In this document: piece by piece, positions 58,980 through 64,000 of the stretch
Layout of the letters: the number at the start of each line of letters is the position of its first letter
How positions within the stretch are numbered: the first letter of the stretch is position 1
Source: Stratiolaelaps scimitus
Taxonomy: Eukaryota > Arthropoda > Arachnida > Mesostigmata > Laelapidae
Assembly: GCA_019614645.1 (NCBI GenBank)
Contig: JABWDB010000005.1
Location: 18,589,001 to 18,653,000, forward strand
Reading direction: 5' to 3'
DNA: 64,000 bases
Translations under genes and position numbers: made by a program
The notes under the pieces: model-generated
The model's input: only the letters and a program-made list of their open reading frames with translations
What the model was told of the DNA's origin: nothing
Databases searched by the model: none

Positions 58980-59430
58980 GTACTCAAATAGCGATAGAAC
59001 GAATGAACGCAAGCGAGAGAGAGAGAGAGAGATGGTGAGAGGAGACAAATGGAGAGCTCGCGCGCGCACAGAAGCACTATGGAGTTCTTCCTCAAAGTCG
59101 CAGTAGCCGTAGTAGTTGCCGAGTGGCACCGACATCTTGAACGGCACCCAGGAACACTATATACAGCAGTCGAGTAGCTGTAACTGACCGAGTTGTGTTC
59201 GTTCCCTGCTACGCCATGGGAAGGATTGAGTAGACCTGCACTGCCAGTCTTCGTCTGCTGTGGATAGATGATGTTCACAATTCCACAGCTCCACCTGAGC
59301 TTGGCTTATCCTGCCCGACTCGCTAGGAAAACTCAGAGCTAACGGAGGAGAGACACTGTTAGTCGTGTGTGTGTGCACGTTGTTCTCGCGCAGTACCAAA
59401 ATTGCTGTTGGGATCTACACCATTCAGACC

Positions 59431-59467
59431 CAGCGAGAATCCCGTCCTGACGACGGGATGCTCGCTG
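59431..59467. repeat. Strong 37-nt stem-loop
   Basis: CAGCGAG (59431-59437) pairs with CTCGCTG (59461-59467), then one A.G mismatch, then ATCCCGTC (59439-59446) pairs with GACGGGAT (59452-59459). The loop is CTGAC. Fifteen of sixteen positions pair and the stem is GC-rich. Confidence 0.85.
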
Positions 59468-60962
59468 ATGCTCGAGCTCTCGAATCTCTTCTTATATGAC
59501 TCTTTGAATGACAGTTGGGGACAATCTCAGCCGAAAGTCGGGCTTGAGCAAATGGAAGAAATTTAAGCAAGAGAGACTGAGAGAGCGAGATTAAGCGCAA
59601 GCTCACGCATATTAAGGTCCCACGTAGAATAGAGTGAGGCATCTTACACCGTGCACTTATGTACCTCCATAGACCGTATGGTCCCAATTACCACATCCAC
59701 CGAACTGCACAGAACTGAATGCAAGTTGAGTCGCACGTCTTCCGGGAGGAATGCTTCAACAACAGCCAGCTTGTTGTTCGCCATTATCATAATATGATAT
59801 GATAGAGGATCACGGCTTTGCTATCATTTTGTCGGTATTGTGCTAGCTGTAGATTTTGTGGATCTCTGATCGTAATTGCATCCGGCCTGATAGTAGTTAA
59901 ACCCTGTGTTGTAATTGAATGAATATGACTAGATCAGTCACGTAGTATGACCGCAATTGATGATCTGCACCATTTGGCACTAATAAATGTTTAAGGCTAT
60001 TCGTTTAAGTTCGAGTTCCCACATCCCATCCTCGTGTGTGGGATACTAATGTAATATATGAGACATCACCAACACACTCTGCGCTGCGGTCTAAACAATT
60101 CATGAGAGAAAGCGAGTGTACTCAGCTGTCTGTCAGTCGACGAAACAATATCGGAGCACAACGTGATGAGAGAGCTTCAGCTTGGGGTATAAGTGAAATT
60201 ATAGTTTGTGTACCATGGTATTTGATCTGTTATGTTGACTCTGTTATCTAATCAAATATTGCAACAAGGGGTAGTCATGAGCTAACTATCCGATTATACG
60301 TGGCCAGACCGCATAGGTATTATAGCCAGCGGGAACAACCTCATAAGACACAGCTGTGATAATTTGTCGGTACTTATCGTGCTTGACAGTGGTATTCGTA
60401 TCGCTAGCAGTAATTGCAGTAGACGACCGAATGATATCTAATTATTACGTATAATATGCATCAGTATCAATACGCGCATTGAATCTACACTGAACGACCA
60501 GTTGCTTGCTCGTCTATCGATTTATTCGACGAGGCGCGCAGCGCAAATTTACCATCAGCGGCAACGCCAGCTGCATCATTGTGTACGCCTACGCAACTAC
60601 CTTCAGAGCTATACAGAAGACTTCGCGGGGGCCCTCCGTCGCTCGTTCCATTGACCTATATGCGTACACACATACAAGGCAATCGTGCGCGGGCAAACAC
60701 ATAATCGATAAGCGTTTCGTGTGTCTGAGACGGCCAATCGTGTTCGGTGTATGTGGTCAACAATAGACGATGGTAGACGTGGGTGTTGATAATAACGACA
60801 AGGACAGGCGTAGAGAGGGCGTGAAACTCAATTATATTCGATAGATAATAACCGAGAGATGAAATCTCTTGACGGTCCTCGCTGATCATACTGATAGTAT
60901 ATATTTAATAGTATGTATAATGTATAGTGTGATATAGCTATCACAGGGAATAGAACCACCGA

Positions 60963-60994
60963 ATGGTTGAGCCTAGCCTGCCGATTTCGATTCC
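60963..60994 (+). repeat. tRNA-like relic with A-box and weak B-box
   Basis: ATGGTTGAGCCTAGC is followed by GATTTCGATTCC, a one-or-two-change B box. The spacing is too short for a full tRNA. It sits immediately upstream of a (TA)n tract, as a SINE tail might. Confidence 0.35.
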
Positions 60995-61021
60995 TGCTTT
61001 AACACAATGCAGGTGCATATG

Positions 61022-61054
<33 letters not shown>

Positions 61055-61057
<3 letters not shown>

Positions 61058-61110
61058 TGCGTCAAAAAGGTAGCCCATCCCCATGTTTCTGATTTTTTCT
61101 CAACCGTAAG
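61055..61110 (+). repeat. Left terminal inverted repeat of the Tc1-type element
   Basis: It matches the reverse complement of 62125-62181 with about three differences. A diverged internal copy of the tip lies at 61214-61234 in direct orientation (GTGCGTCAAAATGATAGCCCA), and a 17-bp tandem (AGATATATCACATTTC) at about 61110-61141. Confidence 0.9.
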
Positions 61111-61331
61111 ATATATCACATTTCAGATATATCACATTTCAAGAACATCCCACGAATATTTGGCTATCTAACTCAAATGTGGACATTTGATATTGGAAAT
61201 TGCCGTTTTGAGGGTGCGTCAAAATGATAGCCCACTTAGTGTTTGTCGAGTGGGACGACAGTTGACACGCAACTGAGTTGTTAGATCGATCTCGTACAAA
61301 TTTTCTGGGCCTTTTTTCAGCGAAAACTACG

Positions 61332-62077
61332 ATGGGCCGAGGCCTCCAACTTAGTGAAGACAAGCAAAAAAAACATTATTTTTAACTTCAGTGAAGAAAA
61401 CAAGTCAAAATCGGAAATCGCGCAAATTTTACAAAGAAGCAGGGAGGCGATTTCAAATTTTCTTAAAGATCCTGAACATTACGGGACCAAGAATGCATAA
61501 AGACGACTCGAGGCCTCCGAAAGCCTCTAACAGATTTTTCACTTGTCGCGAAATTGCATCCCAGGCTGGAGTCGGAACGAACGTCCGAAATGTGCAAAGA
61601 TGTCTTCAGCATCAGAATATCTTGTTCATAGAAAACTCAAACGAAAATATGCTTGATTATTGAAACACAGATCCAAGATTGAGCTTCGCTTGTGAGCAAA
61701 TTTCGTTTACCGAGAAGTGGCAACGTGTGCTCTTTCCGATCAACAGAGATTCAAGCTTGATGGTCCCGATGGACATTCTCCTTATTTCCACGACATTAGG
61801 AAAGAAGATAGACTCCTAAGTTGACGACAGGCGGGAAGTGCTGGTGTGATGATTTGAGCCGGTATTGGCTACAACGGGAAGACCGATTTGGCCTTCGCAG
61901 ATGGGCGAATGTATAGTCGTGCCTACGTTTCTAAATATGTTGAAGGATCACCTTAAGAATCACGCCGAGAAGATCTGTGCTGAAAGATTCATCTTCCAGT
62001 AGGATAATGTCGCAGTGCAGACGGCGAAGATTGTCAAGGAGTTCTTCGAAACGCAAGACATACAGTTACTGAGCTGA
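61332..62077 (+). pseudogene. Tc1-family transposase pseudogene
   Basis: The start MGRGLQLSEDK at 61332 hits a stop after 17 codons. It is followed by the first helix-turn-helix (KSEIAQILQRSREAISNFLK, 61387-61500, other frame), a second (REIASQAGVGTNVRNVQRCL, about 61549-61612), the first catalytic Asp region (LSDQQRFKLDGPDGHSPYF, after a frameshift at about 61735) and the second (Q, stop, DNVAVQTAKIVKEFFETQDI, 61994-62070). It ends just there: the WP-SPDLNPIE block with the third catalytic residue is missing. At about 248 codons against roughly 340 for the family, it is dead and truncated. Confidence 0.9.
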
Positions 62078-62124
62078 CAGTAATGTGATATATCTGAATG
62101 ACTGAAAGCGAAACTGCAGTGCTA

Positions 62125-62178
62125 CTTACGGTCGAGAAAAAAATCAGAAACATGGGGATGGGCTACCTTTTTGACGCG

Positions 62179-62181
<3 letters not shown>
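62125..62181 (-). repeat. Right terminal inverted repeat of the Tc1-type element
   Basis: Complement of the left end. Inner sequence 62082-62098 (AATGTGATATATCTGAA) also matches the left end's 17-bp tandem unit in inverted orientation, so pairing originally extended further in. Confidence 0.9.
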
Positions 62182-62215
<34 letters not shown>

Positions 62216-63570
62216 TAACGTCTGTGTAACTCCAAATCACCTTCCTCTATAATCAGGATATAGAAAGTGCGATTTGACCTTTCGTGTGCATATGTGTCAT
62301 AGCATCCATGGCGTAGTAGATTTCCACATTTCTATACTTATTATCCTTAACCGTATCTGTTGTAAAACCTGGTCTATTATTTGTTGCTGATGACGATGGT
62401 CGCATGAAACAGATCATACATAACAAGACATAGTGATACTGTAAAAAAAATAATACCGGTCGCAAAATTCGATTCAGTTCGAACAAAATAAACAACTTCT
62501 ATGTTGTAGGGCGGGCACATCAGGACCTGGGTCGCTGGCCTGATCATGCTCCCGAACGATTTCTACATTCTGCTACTTGTGTCGTTGGAGAAAAGTTATT
62601 TAAAGCGGAATCTGGTTGTTACGCTTTTTTTTTATATCTGAACACGGTAAAATAATGTGCGACGTATTCCCAACCAGTGGAAGACATACCCGCAAAAAAT
62701 TTAACTACTACTACACTAATTACGCGCATCACTGATGATTCCGAAAATTGTTCCGAAATTTCGAAACCCAACAAAAATTGTCCAAAATGCAACTCCTCAA
62801 TCGTTTGTTTTGTTTGGACGGCGCGCCCGTATTTTGACCTGTAGCTAAGCACATGTCAATACTATGATAGAATGCTTGTTTATCTAGGGACTGTCATTTA
62901 TTATGGATTGGTCGTCCACTGCACAAATCGAGTTCTTGCTGAGAATTCATTAACCGGACACATTTCGCTAAGACGCTTGCCCCAGACAGAAAATGCGTTC
63001 CTTCAACCGTTACCCCATGATGGATAGGATAAGCAAGCCTAGCGAGAAGGCAGAGTTAATTTTTAATAATTCATCTATCAGCAGGCGAAATGTGTTTGCA
63101 TGAACAAGATTGTCCAATATAAACCGGACCCACATTGCTTTTCAGGGCCAACTCTCAGATCGTTTCCGGTATAAGACAGTAAAAAACAAATAGCTAGTGT
63201 TTGTATGGTAAGTCTTACCATTTATATGAGTCATAAGGGCTCCTTCTTCAAACCGCTATTGATTCGGTTGAACTGGCTCGATCGTCTTGGAATAGCTGCT
63301 ACCTTTCTGGTGCCTGCTGTTTTGATTGCTATATTTGAGCGACACACTTGTACAGTTATTATTTGTTTTGTGCTAATACTCTGATTGTTTCTAATACTAA
63401 CAAAACTATCCTGTTAGAAGCACAGGATACTTACACCAATGTTGACCGCAATGATGTGCTCCATACGAATATGTTGAGATTATGTTACAAAATATATATA
63501 TATATAATATATATATTCTATATGTACATAAACTTTTCCTACTGTCTTCCTGCCCTCAAGGGCTGTTATA
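62182..63570. other. Intergenic DNA, AT-rich
   Basis: (TA)n at 62182-62210 and 63489-63519. No supported gene. Confidence 0.5.
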
Positions 63571-63578
63571 GGCTGTGA

Positions 63579-63591
63579 TAGCTGAGTGGTA
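63579..63591 (+). repeat. tRNA-like A-box head
   Basis: TAGCTGAGTGGTA is a good tRNA A-box match. No B box follows, so it is probably a repeat relic. Confidence 0.3.
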
Positions 63592-63810
63592 CTTTACGGT
63601 CCGTACTTTGCGTTGATTAACGTTATGTGCGCCGGGCCACTATTACGCCATGAATTCCACATGCCGGCTCGACCACTGGAGATCATCATCCATCCTGAGG
63701 CCACCGACGACAACGGTACGACAGCATGTACCAATTTTGTTCTTTGTTACCACCAGCTTATTTTCACGACGTCGATCAGCAAGACCATCCTCTTCATCCG
63801 CATTGTCTAG

Positions 63811-64000
63811 CCACTATCTATTTTGTTCTGTTCTACAATACAACAACAGCGGACCTGCGGAGAGGGACCGTCGTGGCGTCTCGCTGCTATGCGAGCGGTT
63901 ATGCGTTCGTTGACGAGGACCCGATGTCTCATCTTCGACTTCATCGGACTCTCGATTATGAACGAGCACGCATTCATTGTGAGCCAATTCGCACCTTGCT
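63811..64000 (-). CDS. Weak partial open frame at the right window edge
   Basis: From the window end, one - strand frame is open for 60 codons with exon-like polar composition (HNRESDEVEDETSGPRQRTH, then SSETPRRSLSAGP) before TAG near 63820. The composition suggests a phospho-protein tail, but the length alone is within chance and the product is unknown. The + strand frames over the same bases are less convincing. Confidence 0.2.

Larger units (their letters stand above)
58980..61020. other. Intergenic DNA with a strong stem-loop
   Basis: (GA)n lies at 59019-59031. No supported coding apart from the hairpin listed separately. A tRNA-like patch with a weak B box is at 60963-60994. Confidence 0.45.
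61055..62181 (+). mobile_element. Degenerate Tc1-type transposon inserted in a (TA)n microsatellite
   Basis: About 1.13 kb bounded by near-identical inverted ends: 61055-61110 and 62125-62181 (CACTGCGTCAAAAAGG... on the left, its complement on the right). Flanks are pure TA on both sides (61024-61052 and 62182-62210), consistent with TA target choice in the Tc1/mariner superfamily. Between the ends lies a transposase relic with stops and frameshifts. Confidence 0.92.

Overview
The window looks like arthropod nuclear DNA, most plausibly a mite or tick. It has long AT-leaning non-coding stretches, many (TA)n microsatellites, introns with canonical splice sites, a Tc1-family transposon relic, tRNA-derived repeat heads and one Akap200/MARCKS-like gene. 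The arthropod reading rests on the gene family and the transposon type; the mite or tick guess is weaker. There are no operons, CRISPR arrays or prokaryotic signals.

Left end (1-5.7 kb): two genes appear to converge. On the + strand, two putative exons (41-531 and 1159-1381) join in phase. An in-frame TAA at 224-226 makes the first one odd. On the - strand, one intronless reading frame (5584 to 1646, about 1,312 aa) encodes a low-complexity protein built largely from degenerate five-residue repeats with Asn-Pro-Gly cores. I do not recognise it, and it is the most novel coding item here.

6.1-7.0 kb holds a foldback/MITE-like element with about 213-bp near-identical inverted arms. At 7.97-8.6 kb a CAG-rich segment ends in a strong splice donor and may be a 5' untranslated exon. 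From 8.6 to 36.3 kb I find no convincing coding exon. If that UTR exon belongs to the gene downstream, this is one first intron of nearly 28 kb. It contains microsatellites, a 33-bp inverted repeat at 26.6 kb, tRNA-like heads and a decayed coding-like patch at 32.8-33.4 kb.

36.3-49.8 kb carries the clearest gene. It is on the + strand and all coding exons are phase 0. Isoform A starts at 36391 with a myristoylation-type N-terminus (MGQNRSRQK), then exons 37172-37243, 47272-47373, 47716-47841, 47935-48822 and 49217-49783 (622 aa). Isoform B starts in an alternative first coding exon at 46711 (650 aa). A third, truncated form may end in the intron after the big repeat exon, at TAG 48832-48834, with tandem AATAAA at 48940-48950. 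The protein is Ala/Pro/Glu-rich and disordered, with about 17 copies of a 10-residue repeat. Together with the N-terminus this suggests the MARCKS/Akap200 family of membrane-tethered scaffolds, although no basic effector domain is visible.

49.8-64 kb is mostly non-coding. It holds a possible phase-0 exon at 58710-58979, a strong stem-loop at 59431-59467, a degenerate Tc1-type transposon (61055-62181) sitting inside a (TA)n tract, and a weak partial open frame at the right edge.
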